Shown one piece after another: positions 1 through 4,738 of a stretch of 9,926 bases of DNA. Source of the DNA: CAJVXI01 sp036444215 (GTDB lineage: Bacteria > Patescibacteriota > Minisyncoccia > UBA6257 > UBA9933); assembly GCA_036444215.1 (NCBI GenBank), contig JAZGAA010000048.1:1-9926 (forward strand). The letters run 5' to 3'. Under the pieces are notes generated by a model that saw only the letters and a program-made list of their open reading frames with translations, had not been told where the DNA came from and made no database searches. Each line of letters starts with the position of its first letter. Positions within the stretch are counted from its first letter, which is position 1. Made by a program: the position numbers and the translations under genes.

Positions 1-62
1 AAATATTGTTATAGAAAAAACATCCATAATATATTTCCTAATAGTACATTATATAAAAAATG

Positions 63-99
63 TTTTCCACTTAATGACGAATAAATTTCTTGTGGAAAA
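63..99 (-). terminator. possible weak terminator hairpin overlapping the end of the VTT gene
   Basis: TTTTCCAC (63-70) pairs with GTGGAAAA (92-99) across a 21-nt loop. On the minus strand the hairpin is followed by CATTTTTT. The stop codon of the VTT gene (71-73) lies in the loop. The large loop and A/U-rich stem make this a tentative call. Confidence 0.3.
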
Positions 100-718
100 T
101 ATGGAAAATAATACTAATAATAATAAATCCTCCAAGTAATATACCTAAAAACATAAACCTTTCTTGTCTAAGAAATGCCTCACTTACATAAACCGCGCCC
201 AGAGCAAAAGGCAATTCAGCTAAAAGAGTTATTAATAAATATTTGGCAAAATTATAACGAATAATTCCCAATAAATAACCCGGAATTTCCGCCGGCGTTA
301 CCAGCCGAAAAAGAAAAATCATAAAGAACCCTATTTTTGTTGAAAGCCGTTGTTCATAATAATCTATTTTCTCTAACTGAACAAAATAACCTACAACTTT
401 CCTGCCCAAACCTCTTCCTATAAAATAGGAAATAACTCCTCCAAGAAGCCAGCTCATCCACAATAATATAAATGAAAAGCCCTGACCCCAAGCAAAAACA
501 GCAATAGGCACAAGAGCAATGCTTGTAAAAAAAGCAAACATCGCAGAGAGAACAGTTAAGCCAATAAATATCAGAATCCCCAATAAAGGATGAAGATTAA
601 TAAAATCTTCTACTATAATTAAAGCTTTATAAAAAACTTCCTGCGCCCAAGTAGATGACCAAATCAAAACCGCCGCAACAATAACTATCAAAAGAAAATA
701 AACATATTTCTTGTACAT
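71..718 (-). CDS. VTT/DedA-like (TVP38/TMEM64, SNARE-associated) integral membrane protein
   Basis: This is a 215-residue polytopic membrane protein. Hydrophobic segments lie at about residues 5-20, 44-66, 82-100, 128-152, 158-178 and 188-207. Two features match the VTT domain: a glycine-rich GRGLGR stretch after the third segment (101-106), and an arginine/proline block FRLVTPAEIPGYLLGI (137-152) of the kind found in the second half of DedA and TVP38 proteins. Members of this superfamily act in the cytoplasmic membrane, and several are linked to lipid scrambling or undecaprenyl-phosphate transport; which of these applies here cannot be read from the sequence. The ATG at 718 starts right before the first membrane segment. 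AAGGG lies only about two bases upstream of it, too close for a standard ribosome binding site. It is the last gene of the leftward series, behind an ATTCGCGCGAAT repeat and a possible promoter at 738-767. Confidence 0.88.
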   Translation of the reverse strand: MYKKYVYFLLIVIVAAVLIWSSTWAQEVFYKALIIVEDFINLHPLLGILIFIGLTVLSAMFAFFTSIALVPIAVFAWGQGFSFILLWMSWLLGGVISYFIGRGLGRKVVGYFVQLEKIDYYEQRLSTKIGFFMIFLFRLVTPAEIPGYLLGIIRYNFAKYLLITLLAELPFALGAVYVSEAFLRQERFMFLGILLGGFIIISIIFHIFHKKFIRH

Positions 719-737
719 ACCCTTATTTTATCACAAT

Positions 738-767
738 TCTATATTCTTACTTATTTACTTATTCCAA
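738..767 (-). promoter_or_regulatory. possible promoter of the VTT gene
   Basis: Reading the minus strand, TTGGAA (767-762) and TATAGA (743-738) are separated by 18 bases, about 20 bases before the ATG at 718. In DNA this AT-rich such boxes can arise by chance. Confidence 0.4.
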
Positions 768-774
768 TTCATTC

Positions 775-797
775 ATTCTACCATTCGCGCGAATTAG
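775..797. repeat. ATTCGCGCGAAT palindromic intergenic repeat, copy 1
   Basis: A 17-base block, CCATTCGCGCGAATTAG (781-797), is identical in all three copies in the window. Its centre ATTCGCGCGAAT is a perfect 12-bp palindrome. This copy diverges most at the edges. It lies between the 102-residue gene and the VTT gene. Confidence 0.8.
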
Positions 798-807
798 TCC
801 TTATAAA

Positions 808-1116
808 CTATTTAATATTATCAAATATTGTCACATCGCCTTCATTATATTTACCCATCTCAAAACCATCATAAATAAAGTGGTCGCCGTCTTGATAAAA
901 ATAAAGAGCAGTTTTCCTGTCTATAACAATCATAAAGCCGCGATGCCCGGATTTTAATGGCAAAATATCAATGCGATTAGTTTGAGAAAAAACTTCATGA
1001 GCTTGATCAAATAATGGATTATTAATACCCATCTTTTTAGCCAATCGTTTCATTATTAACTTCGGCCAAAATTTCAAAAATATTTTAGTAAACCAATTGA
1101 TTTTTATTTCATCCAT
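808..1116 (-). CDS. hypothetical protein, 102 residues
   Basis: I do not recognise this protein. It starts with a basic, aromatic-rich amphipathic stretch (about residues 5-30, with many Lys and Arg among Trp, Phe, Ile and Leu) that could lie on a membrane or bind nucleic acid. The second half (about 50-100) reads as alternating beta strands, FMIVIDRKTALYFY followed by DGDHFIYDGFEMG, ending in an acidic tail. It has no cysteines and no clear membrane-spanning segment. The start is ATG at 1116. It is flanked by two copies of the ATTCGCGCGAAT repeat and sits between the ArsR-like gene and the VTT gene, reading the same way. A real gene is likely because the frame fills the space between two repeats and has ordinary composition, but there is no functional clue. 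Confidence 0.7.
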   Translation of the reverse strand: MDEIKINWFTKIFLKFWPKLIMKRLAKKMGINNPLFDQAHEVFSQTNRIDILPLKSGHRGFMIVIDRKTALYFYQDGDHFIYDGFEMGKYNEGDVTIFDNIK

Positions 1117-1137
1117 ATTTTTTAACTATTACTCTAC

Positions 1138-1165
1138 TATTCCACCATTCGCGCGAATTAGAGAA
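1138..1165. repeat. ATTCGCGCGAAT palindromic intergenic repeat, copy 2, overlapping the end of the ArsR-like gene
   Basis: These 28 bases are identical to 1450-1477. The palindromic core is at 1147-1158. The right part of the repeat supplies the TAA stop (1158-1160) and the final leucine codons of the ArsR-like gene, so the repeat extends into coding sequence. Confidence 0.85.
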
Positions 1166-1418
1166 GAGAAAGAATATATTTAACTACTGGTTTTTGATTA
1201 GCGGCCAAACGATAAAACATCTGCGAGCTTCGCTGATCTTTCTCTATAATATCAATAGCCGCTAAAATACCAAGGTGCTTTGAAGTGGCTTTAAATGATA
1301 AATCAATTTCATGAGCAATTTCTGCCACTGGCGCTTCCCTGTTGCGTTTTAAGTATTTAAGTATTGCCAAGCGTCGCCGATTAGCTAATACTTTTAAACT
1401 TTTTTCTAAAATTCGCAT
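1158..1418 (-). CDS. ArsR-like winged helix-turn-helix regulator
   Basis: An 86-residue protein that is almost entirely one winged-helix domain. The opening LKVLANRRRLAILKYLKRN (8-26) is the ArsR/HTH_5 first helix. VAEIAHEIDLSFKATSKHLGIL (31-52) is the helix-turn-helix, with the serine-rich recognition helix ending in KHL. The wing follows as IIEKDQRSSQMFYRL (57-71). The ELCVCDL metal-binding cysteines of classical ArsR/SmtB are absent and there are no cysteines at all, so metal sensing through that site is unlikely. Such proteins normally dimerise and repress nearby promoters; the target is unknown. A TATAAT at 1433-1428 lies only 9 bases before the ATG (1418), so the mRNA may be almost leaderless. 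Identical copies of the palindromic repeat flank the gene and could be operators, though a dispersed repeat is as likely. Confidence 0.85.
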   Translation of the reverse strand: MRILEKSLKVLANRRRLAILKYLKRNREAPVAEIAHEIDLSFKATSKHLGILAAIDIIEKDQRSSQMFYRLAANQKPVVKYILSLL

Positions 1419-1427
1419 ATCTCAATT

Positions 1428-1456
1428 ATTATATAATAAAAACTTTCCTTATTCCA
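1428..1456 (-). promoter_or_regulatory. possible promoter of the ArsR-like gene
   Basis: On the minus strand a perfect TATAAT (1433-1428) is preceded at 17 bases by a weak TGGAAT (1456-1451), which lies inside repeat copy 3. A start about 7 bases downstream of TATAAT would fall 2-4 bases before the ATG at 1418. Confidence 0.4.
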
Positions 1457-1477
1457 CCATTCGCGCGAATTAGAGAA
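1450..1477. repeat. ATTCGCGCGAAT palindromic intergenic repeat, copy 3
   Basis: Identical over 28 bases to 1138-1165. It is followed by further TTAGAGAA units at 1482-1489 and 1491-1498, so the edge of the repeat (TTAGAGAA at 1470-1477) is itself locally iterated. It lies between the terminator of the winged-helix gene and the ArsR-like gene. Confidence 0.85.
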
Positions 1478-1513
1478 ACTATTAGAGAAGTTAGAGAAAT
1501 AAAAATTACCCGC

Positions 1514-1550
1514 AAAAAAACGGCTCACACGCCATATGAGCCGTTTTTTT
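1514..1550 (-). terminator. strong intrinsic terminator, symmetrical
   Basis: AAAAAAACGGCTCA (1514-1527) and TGAGCCGTTTTTTT (1537-1550) form a perfect 14-bp stem around a 9-nt loop. Because of the A-tract/T-tract symmetry it can work on either strand. It begins one base past the stop of the winged-helix gene (1552), so it most likely ends the leftward rpmB unit. Confidence 0.93.
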
Positions 1551-1551
1551 A

Positions 1552-1863
1552 CTAAGTTTTTGTATAATAAACTCCTCTTCCTTCTCCTTTTTGGCTTACC
1601 TTTCCCTCTTGCTCTAATTCATCAAGATAGCGAGTTGCAGTCGCATCAGAAACGTCCACTAATTTTTCAACTTCGTCATTAGTAATGCGGCCATTTCTTT
1701 CAATTATATTCATTATTTTCAATTTCGCCTCTTCCTTATTTTTTTGTCTCGCTTCGTGTATTCTTTCTAGCGACCCTGCCTTTCTTATATTTCTCTGCCT
1801 GCCCAAATAACTGCCAACCCAAACCCCCAAAATCCCGACAATGATTAAAATTAAGTATTTCAT
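1552..1863 (-). CDS. membrane-anchored winged-helix (DeoR-like HTH) protein
   Basis: About 103 residues from the ATG at 1863; an in-frame TTG two codons upstream is a less likely start. Residues 2-20 form one hydrophobic, glycine-containing membrane segment, followed by a basic linker (RQRNIRKAG) and a charged helix (31-48). The C-terminal half (about 48-103) is a winged helix: EAKLKIMNIIERNGRITNDE, then VEKLVDVSDATATRYLDELE as the helix-turn-helix, then KVSQKGEGRGVYY as the wing. This order resembles DeoR-type or related winged-helix domains, tethered to the inner face of the membrane. Small proteins of this architecture could link DNA to the membrane or be regulators; the role is unknown. 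The gene starts 20 bases after rpmB, just behind a terminator-like hairpin at 1868-1906, and is followed by a strong terminator. Confidence 0.8.
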   Translation of the reverse strand: MKYLILIIVGILGVWVGSYLGRQRNIRKAGSLERIHEARQKNKEEAKLKIMNIIERNGRITNDEVEKLVDVSDATATRYLDELEQEGKVSQKGEGRGVYYTKT

Positions 1864-1867
1864 AAAC

Positions 1868-1906
1868 AAAAAATAACTAAATCTTATTTGGATCTAGTTA
1901 TTTTTT
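1868..1906 (-). terminator. A/U-rich terminator-like hairpin inside the 3' end of rpmB
   Basis: On the minus strand AAAAAATAACTAGATC (1906-1891) pairs with GATTTAGTTATTTTTT (1883-1868): 16 pairs including one G-U, with a 7-nt loop and a closing T-tract. The 5' arm is coding sequence of bL28, and the hairpin ends 4 bases before the next ATG (1863). It could attenuate transcription, or hide the start of the downstream gene. Confidence 0.5.
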
Positions 1907-2069
1907 TAATACAAGTCGTGCAGGCCGAAATTCGCTTCCCTTCCGGAGAACGAGTTTTCTGAAGATTAGGATATTTTCTTTTTTTACCGGTCGGGTTATA
2001 AATGCCACGAAGTTTTTTTCTGGCATTTCGCATAATTGAACCCTTCCCGCAGATTTGACATTGACGCAT
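1884..2069 (-). CDS. rpmB: 50S ribosomal protein bL28, zinc-binding form
   Basis: A 61-residue basic protein starting MRQCQICGKG. This is the bL28 signature: an N-terminal CxxC (Cys4, Cys7) followed by a glycine, an asparagine/arginine-rich centre (MRNARKKLRGIYNPTGKKRKYPN), and a second CxxC at Cys50 and Cys53. The two pairs are the zinc-binding ribbon of the C+ form of L28. It is a structural protein of the large ribosomal subunit. Length fits the family. The ATG at 2069 was chosen because the family begins right before the first CxxC; an in-frame upstream ATG at 2093 would add eight residues translated from an AT-rich repeat. A possible promoter lies at 2215-2242, which would give a leader of about 140 bases. 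The last codons form one arm of a hairpin. Confidence 0.95.
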   Translation of the reverse strand: MRQCQICGKGSIMRNARKKLRGIYNPTGKKRKYPNLQKTRSPEGKRISACTTCIKKITRSK

Positions 2070-2078
2070 AGATTTAGA

Positions 2079-2139
2079 AGCACCAAATTCCAAGCACCAA
2101 ATAACAAATAAATTCCAAATTCTAAATTCTAAATTCTAA
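2079..2139. repeat. AT-rich CCAAATAACAAAT / AAATTCTA repeat zone upstream of rpmB
   Basis: The stretch is built from short related words: CACCAA twice (2081-2086, 2095-2100), CCAAATAACAAAT (2097-2109), then AAATTCTA-type units in tandem up to about 2139. The reverse complement of CCAAATAACAAAT occurs at 2197-2209 and 6931-6943. The zone sits in the presumed 5' leader of rpmB. Confidence 0.6.
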
Positions 2140-2180
2140 ACACGACGGGTTTCGATTATTAGAATTTCGGTCATTGGATA

Positions 2181-2215
2181 TTATTTGGGATTTGGGATTT
2201 GTTATTTGGGATTTA
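2181..2215. repeat. ATTTGTTATTTGGG repeat zone, inverted copy
   Basis: TTGGGATTTGGGATTTG followed by TTATTTGGGATTTA. It contains ATTTGTTATTTGG (2197-2209), which is the reverse complement of 2097-2109, so the two zones form an inverted pair about 90 bases apart and could pair within the rpmB leader transcript. Confidence 0.6.
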
Positions 2216-2242
2216 GTATATAGTATTACAAATAATTTACAA
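2215..2242 (-). promoter_or_regulatory. possible rpmB promoter
   Basis: On the minus strand TTGTAA (2242-2237) and TATACT (2220-2215) are 16 bases apart. It lies beyond the ncRNA terminator and would start rpmB transcription near 2208. Confidence 0.45.
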
Positions 2243-2266
2243 AATATCAATCCTTCGATAAATTCA

Positions 2267-2430
2267 GAAATGAAAAAACAGTTTCTCAACTGCCATTTCA
2301 TGAGTTCCAGCCGTTGGATTCTCCCGGCTATTCGCCAGGTGGGTGAACTCAACTTTAGTCCAAGGACCAAAGCGCTATTGTCCTCCCTGAAAATCCGACT
2401 TGATCCGAGAAATCACTAACTGGAACTCAT
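2267..2430 (-). ncRNA. candidate standalone structured RNA, about 160 nt, family not recognised
   Basis: This non-coding stretch has its own promoter (2435-2462) and ends in an intrinsic terminator. Bases 2300-2430 are about 49% G+C by hand count, far above the AT-rich flanks. Reading the minus strand, the 5' end AUGAGUUCCAG (2430-2420) pairs perfectly with CUGGAACUCAU (2310-2300). Inside are four helices: UGAUU/GAUCA (2415-2411, 2405-2401); GGAUUUUC/GAGAAUCC (2396-2389, 2323-2316); an 8-bp hairpin capped by a CUUG tetraloop (2372-2353); and CCUGGC/GCCGGG (2339-2334, 2328-2323), sharing base 2323 with the second helix. Each of the four contains a G-U pair that would be an A-C mismatch in the plus-strand RNA, which fixes the direction. 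It lacks the hallmarks I know for SRP RNA, RNase P RNA and tmRNA. An untested 6S-like role is one option. The internal UGAGUUC (2351-2345) could compete for the 3' closing arm. Confidence 0.65.
2273..2292 (-). terminator. intrinsic terminator of the ncRNA candidate
   Basis: Minus-strand CAGTT-GAGA-AACTG (2292-2279) is followed by six T (2278-2273). An outer GAAATG/CATTTC pairing (2299-2294 with 2272-2267) encloses it. It sits 7 bases past the closing helix of the RNA. Confidence 0.7.
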
Positions 2431-2434
2431 TATC

Positions 2435-2462
2435 ATTATAGCAAAAAAAATAAAAAAATCAA
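2435..2462 (-). promoter_or_regulatory. promoter of the ncRNA candidate, extended -10 type
   Basis: On the minus strand TTGATT (2462-2457), a 16-base T-rich spacer, then TGCTATAAT (2443-2435): a perfect TATAAT with the TGn extension. Transcription would start near 2430-2427, at the 5' arm of the closing helix. It lies just after the ndk stop (2470). Confidence 0.75.
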
Positions 2463-2469
2463 TGGGTAA

Positions 2470-3066
2470 TTATTCCAAAATCTCATCTAAATTAACATCA
2501 TATAAGATTCTTTCCTGAATCAGACGATAATTTATGATTTCTTCCGGCTTAAACCACAAAGCGATTTCTTTATTTGCTTCTTCAATTGAACCGGATGCGT
2601 GCACGAGATTTCTTATGGACCTTCCGTCAATGTCCGCCAATTGATACGAGTCCAAAACAAAATCGCCGCGGATTGTGCCTACGTCGGAAGCGAACGGCTC
2701 TGTTCCGCCAATCAGTTTTCTGACCAGCTTTACTACGTGAAGTCCCTGCCAAACCATGGCAATCACCGGGCCTGAAGTCATAAATTTTTTAAGATTGGCA
2801 AGAACTATTTCCCCTACTTTATGCGGGTCGTCATACGGCGGCTTTAATCCCTTTTCGCGATAGCTTTTAATTGTTTTTTCTCCGACTGTCCCTTTCCACT
2901 CCGGATAAATTGTGTAATGCCTTTCAATAAAATCTTCGTCCGGTACAAACATTTTTACGGCAACAAGTTTCAGCCCCGTCCTCTCAAATCGTCGAATAAT
3001 TTCTCCAATCAAAGACCTCTGTACTCCGTCTGGTTTTATTATGATGAACGTTTTTTCTGTTTTCAT
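2470..3066 (-). CDS. ndk: nucleoside diphosphate kinase, long form with an internal insertion
   Basis: Transfers the terminal phosphate from ATP to other NDPs through a phosphohistidine, balancing NTP pools in the cytoplasm. Visible family features are FIIIKPDGVQRSLIGEII (7-24, with Lys11), MTSGP (96-100), GTEPF and GTIRGDF (121-136, Arg133), and NLVHASGS (153-160) with the catalytic His156. At 198 residues it is about 50 longer than typical Ndk. The extra residues are a roughly 30-residue insertion at about 56-92, where classical enzymes go almost directly from the FYAEH-like helix to the FMTSGP strand, plus a C-terminal extension of about 15. Catalytic residues are intact, so it should be active. 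The ATG overlaps the aspS stop as ATGA (3066-3063), so translation is coupled to aspS and ndk is the second gene of that unit. Confidence 0.95.
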   Translation of the reverse strand: MKTEKTFIIIKPDGVQRSLIGEIIRRFERTGLKLVAVKMFVPDEDFIERHYTIYPEWKGTVGEKTIKSYREKGLKPPYDDPHKVGEIVLANLKKFMTSGPVIAMVWQGLHVVKLVRKLIGGTEPFASDVGTIRGDFVLDSYQLADIDGRSIRNLVHASGSIEEANKEIALWFKPEEIINYRLIQERILYDVNLDEILE

Positions 3067-4454
3067 AATTTTTCTGTTATTTTTATATGTAATTCTTTTA
3101 ATTGGTTTTTGTCAACCTCGGACGGCGCGTCCATCATTAAATCCCGGCCGTCGCCGGTTTTCGGAAAAGCGATTGTTTCACGGATATTGGGTTCATCCAA
3201 TAAAACTGCCAATAATCTATCAAGGCCTAAAGCAATTCCTCCATGAGGCGGCACGCCGTATTTGAATGCCTCTATTAAATGACCGAATTGTTTTTTAATA
3301 TTTTCCTTGCTGTGTCCCATTACCTCAAATACTGTTTTAAGAATTTCCGGATTATGACTTCTGATACTGCCTCCTCCAATTTCTTCTCCGTTTAATACCA
3401 TGTCATATTGATAAGCGCCGATTTTTGACGGGTCTTTTTTTAATTCTTCGGCTGTTTCAATTTTCGGCTTGGTAAAAGGATGATGAACCGCATCCCAGCG
3501 TTTCTCCTCTTCACGCCACTCAAACATCGGGAAATCCACAATAAAAGTAAAATCTAATTCGTTTTTATTATTTTTATCATCACGTAAATCAGGCCTATCA
3601 CTGCCGTATTTTTCCATCGCTTCCTTATGCGATATTCTCGGAAAAGGAATTTCTTTGATTTTCTTTTCCGGCATAAACTTCTTAACAGCTTCTACATAAA
3701 GATTTTCTACCAATTTCAAAATCTCTTCCTGATTTGTAAAACTCATCTCTATATCTAATTGAGTAAATTCCGGCTGGCGATCGCCGCGAGTGTCTTCATC
3801 ACGAAAACACTTAACAATTTGAAAATACCTCTCTAAACCGGCCACCATTAAAAGCTGCTTATATTGCTGGGGTGATTGAGGCAAAGCATAAAATTTACCC
3901 GGTTGAAGCCGCGAAGGCACTAAATAATCCCGCGCTCCTTCAGGAGTTGATTTGCCCAAAACCGGCGTTTCCACTTCAACAAAATCTTTTTCAGTCAAAA
4001 AATCTCGGATGAATTTGATAACTTTAGCGCGTAATCTTAAATTCTTTTGCAGACGCGGCCTACGCAAATCCAAATAACGATATTTCATCCTAACATCCTC
4101 TCCTATTTCGTAACCGTCAGTGTCAACAGCAAAAGGCGGAGTTTCCGCCTGATTCAAAACTTCTAATTCCTCAACTTTAATTTCAAATTCACCTGTTTCT
4201 ATGTTGGGATTTTTCATTTTTTCTGGCCTGCGACTTACTTTTCCATTAATCTTTATTACCCATTCAGGCCGTAGTTGTTCAGCCAACTCATAAATATCTT
4301 TATTGTCTGGAGTAAAAACCATCTGAGCTATGCCACTTCGGTCTCTTAAATCAATAAAAATAATCTTGCCGTGGTCCCGCCGAACCGCTACCCAACCCAT
4401 CAACTCAACCTGCTCGCCTTCTTTATTTATAATATCCTTAACTAAAATACGCAT
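3063..4454 (-). CDS. aspS: aspartyl-tRNA synthetase, bacterial type lacking the GAD insertion domain
   Basis: Class II synthetase charging tRNA-Asp. The N-terminal OB fold (about 1-100) begins MRILVKDI and contains GWVAVRRDHGKIIFIDLRDR. The bacterial-type catalytic core includes RYLDLRRP (125-132), TPEGARDYLVPSR (169-181), FYALPQSPQQYKQLLM (187-202), CFRDEDTRGDRQPEFTQ (motif 2, 215-231) and GIALGLDRLLAVL (motif 3, about 405-417). Between YGSDRPDLR (about 282-290) and FIVDFPMFEW (about 303-312) only about a dozen residues are present, whereas bacterial AspRS normally has the roughly 110-residue GAD domain there. That explains the 463-residue length against the usual 580-600. His28 follows RRD, a position where I recall non-discriminating AspRS having His. 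The ATG at 4454 matches the family N terminus; an upstream in-frame start would add 21 residues running through the promoter. Confidence 0.96.
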   Translation of the reverse strand: MRILVKDIINKEGEQVELMGWVAVRRDHGKIIFIDLRDRSGIAQMVFTPDNKDIYELAEQLRPEWVIKINGKVSRRPEKMKNPNIETGEFEIKVEELEVLNQAETPPFAVDTDGYEIGEDVRMKYRYLDLRRPRLQKNLRLRAKVIKFIRDFLTEKDFVEVETPVLGKSTPEGARDYLVPSRLQPGKFYALPQSPQQYKQLLMVAGLERYFQIVKCFRDEDTRGDRQPEFTQLDIEMSFTNQEEILKLVENLYVEAVKKFMPEKKIKEIPFPRISHKEAMEKYGSDRPDLRDDKNNKNELDFTFIVDFPMFEWREEEKRWDAVHHPFTKPKIETAEELKKDPSKIGAYQYDMVLNGEEIGGGSIRSHNPEILKTVFEVMGHSKENIKKQFGHLIEAFKYGVPPHGGIALGLDRLLAVLLDEPNIRETIAFPKTGDGRDLMMDAPSEVDKNQLKELHIKITEKL

Positions 4455-4464
4455 TATGTTTATA

Positions 4465-4493
4465 ATAATAACATCCTGTTTAAACAATGACAA
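4465..4493 (-). promoter_or_regulatory. promoter of the aspS-ndk unit
   Basis: On the minus strand TTGTCA (4493-4488), a 17-base spacer and TATTAT (4470-4465). The predicted start near 4458 lies about 4 bases before the aspS ATG (4454), so the mRNA would be nearly leaderless. The -35 box abuts the left end of the large inverted repeat (4495). Confidence 0.6.
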
Positions 4494-4494
4494 C

Positions 4495-4724
4495 AAAAAT
4501 CTTTTTGTATAAAACACGAATAAATCTTTTCATAGCCAGTATGTTGGAGCGAAGCAATAAATTACCGAAAGAGGAGGAAAGAAGTAGGAAAATGTCGCTG
4601 TTTGAATCCCGAGCGTAGCGAGGTTGAGTTCGATATTTTCCGTTACTTCTGACGACGAACGAGGATAATTTATCTGAGTGGAAGCGGCTGGCGAGAAAAG
4701 ATTTACGAGTGAAAAAAGATTTTT
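4495..4724. repeat. 230-bp imperfect inverted repeat between aspS and ddl
   Basis: Six blocks occur in mirrored order on the two arms: AAAAATCTTTTT (4495-4506) with 4713-4724; TAAATCTTTT (4521-4530) with 4696-4705; GCCAG (4535-4539) with 4688-4692; ATAAATTA (4557-4564) with 4666-4673; GAAGTA (4581-4586) with 4644-4649; GGAAAAT (4587-4593) with 4635-4641. That is 48 exactly paired bases with similar spacing on both arms. The centre (4594-4634) carries GAGCGTAGCGAG, and related purine-rich GAGCGAAGC-like words lie on both arms. No protein gene was found in it. It fills nearly the whole 284-base gap between the divergent genes and may be a dispersed element or encode a long hairpin RNA. Confidence 0.75.
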
Positions 4725-4738
4725 ACGAAATATTAATT

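Noticed and set aside
775..1477. CRISPR array from the three evenly spaced repeats
   Set aside because: Spacing is over 300 bases with genes between the copies, and there are no cas genes.
2122..2370. Open frame on the minus strand across the ncRNA region (82 codons)
   Set aside because: It runs through the ncRNA helices, its terminator and the AT repeat, with repetitive C-terminal residues and no protein-like motif; the RNA explanation fits better.
2174..2419. Open frame on the plus strand across the same region (81 codons)
   Set aside because: Starts in the low-complexity repeat and crosses the ncRNA stems antisense; no motif and no promoter or ribosome binding site.
2267..2430. A riboswitch or leader controlling rpmB instead of a standalone RNA
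   Set aside because: Its terminator is about 200 bases before the rpmB start and a separate promoter candidate follows it; no known ligand-binding core (TPP, SAM, cobalamin) or T-box sequence is recognisable. Not fully excluded.
2917..3265. Plus-strand frames opposite the aspS/ndk junction
   Set aside because: Antisense to two well-supported genes, with no recognisable motif.
4594..4634. TTTGAATCCC...GAGTTCGA in the centre of the inverted repeat, resembling a tRNA T-arm
   Set aside because: No acceptor, D or anticodon arm can be built around it, so it is not a tRNA.
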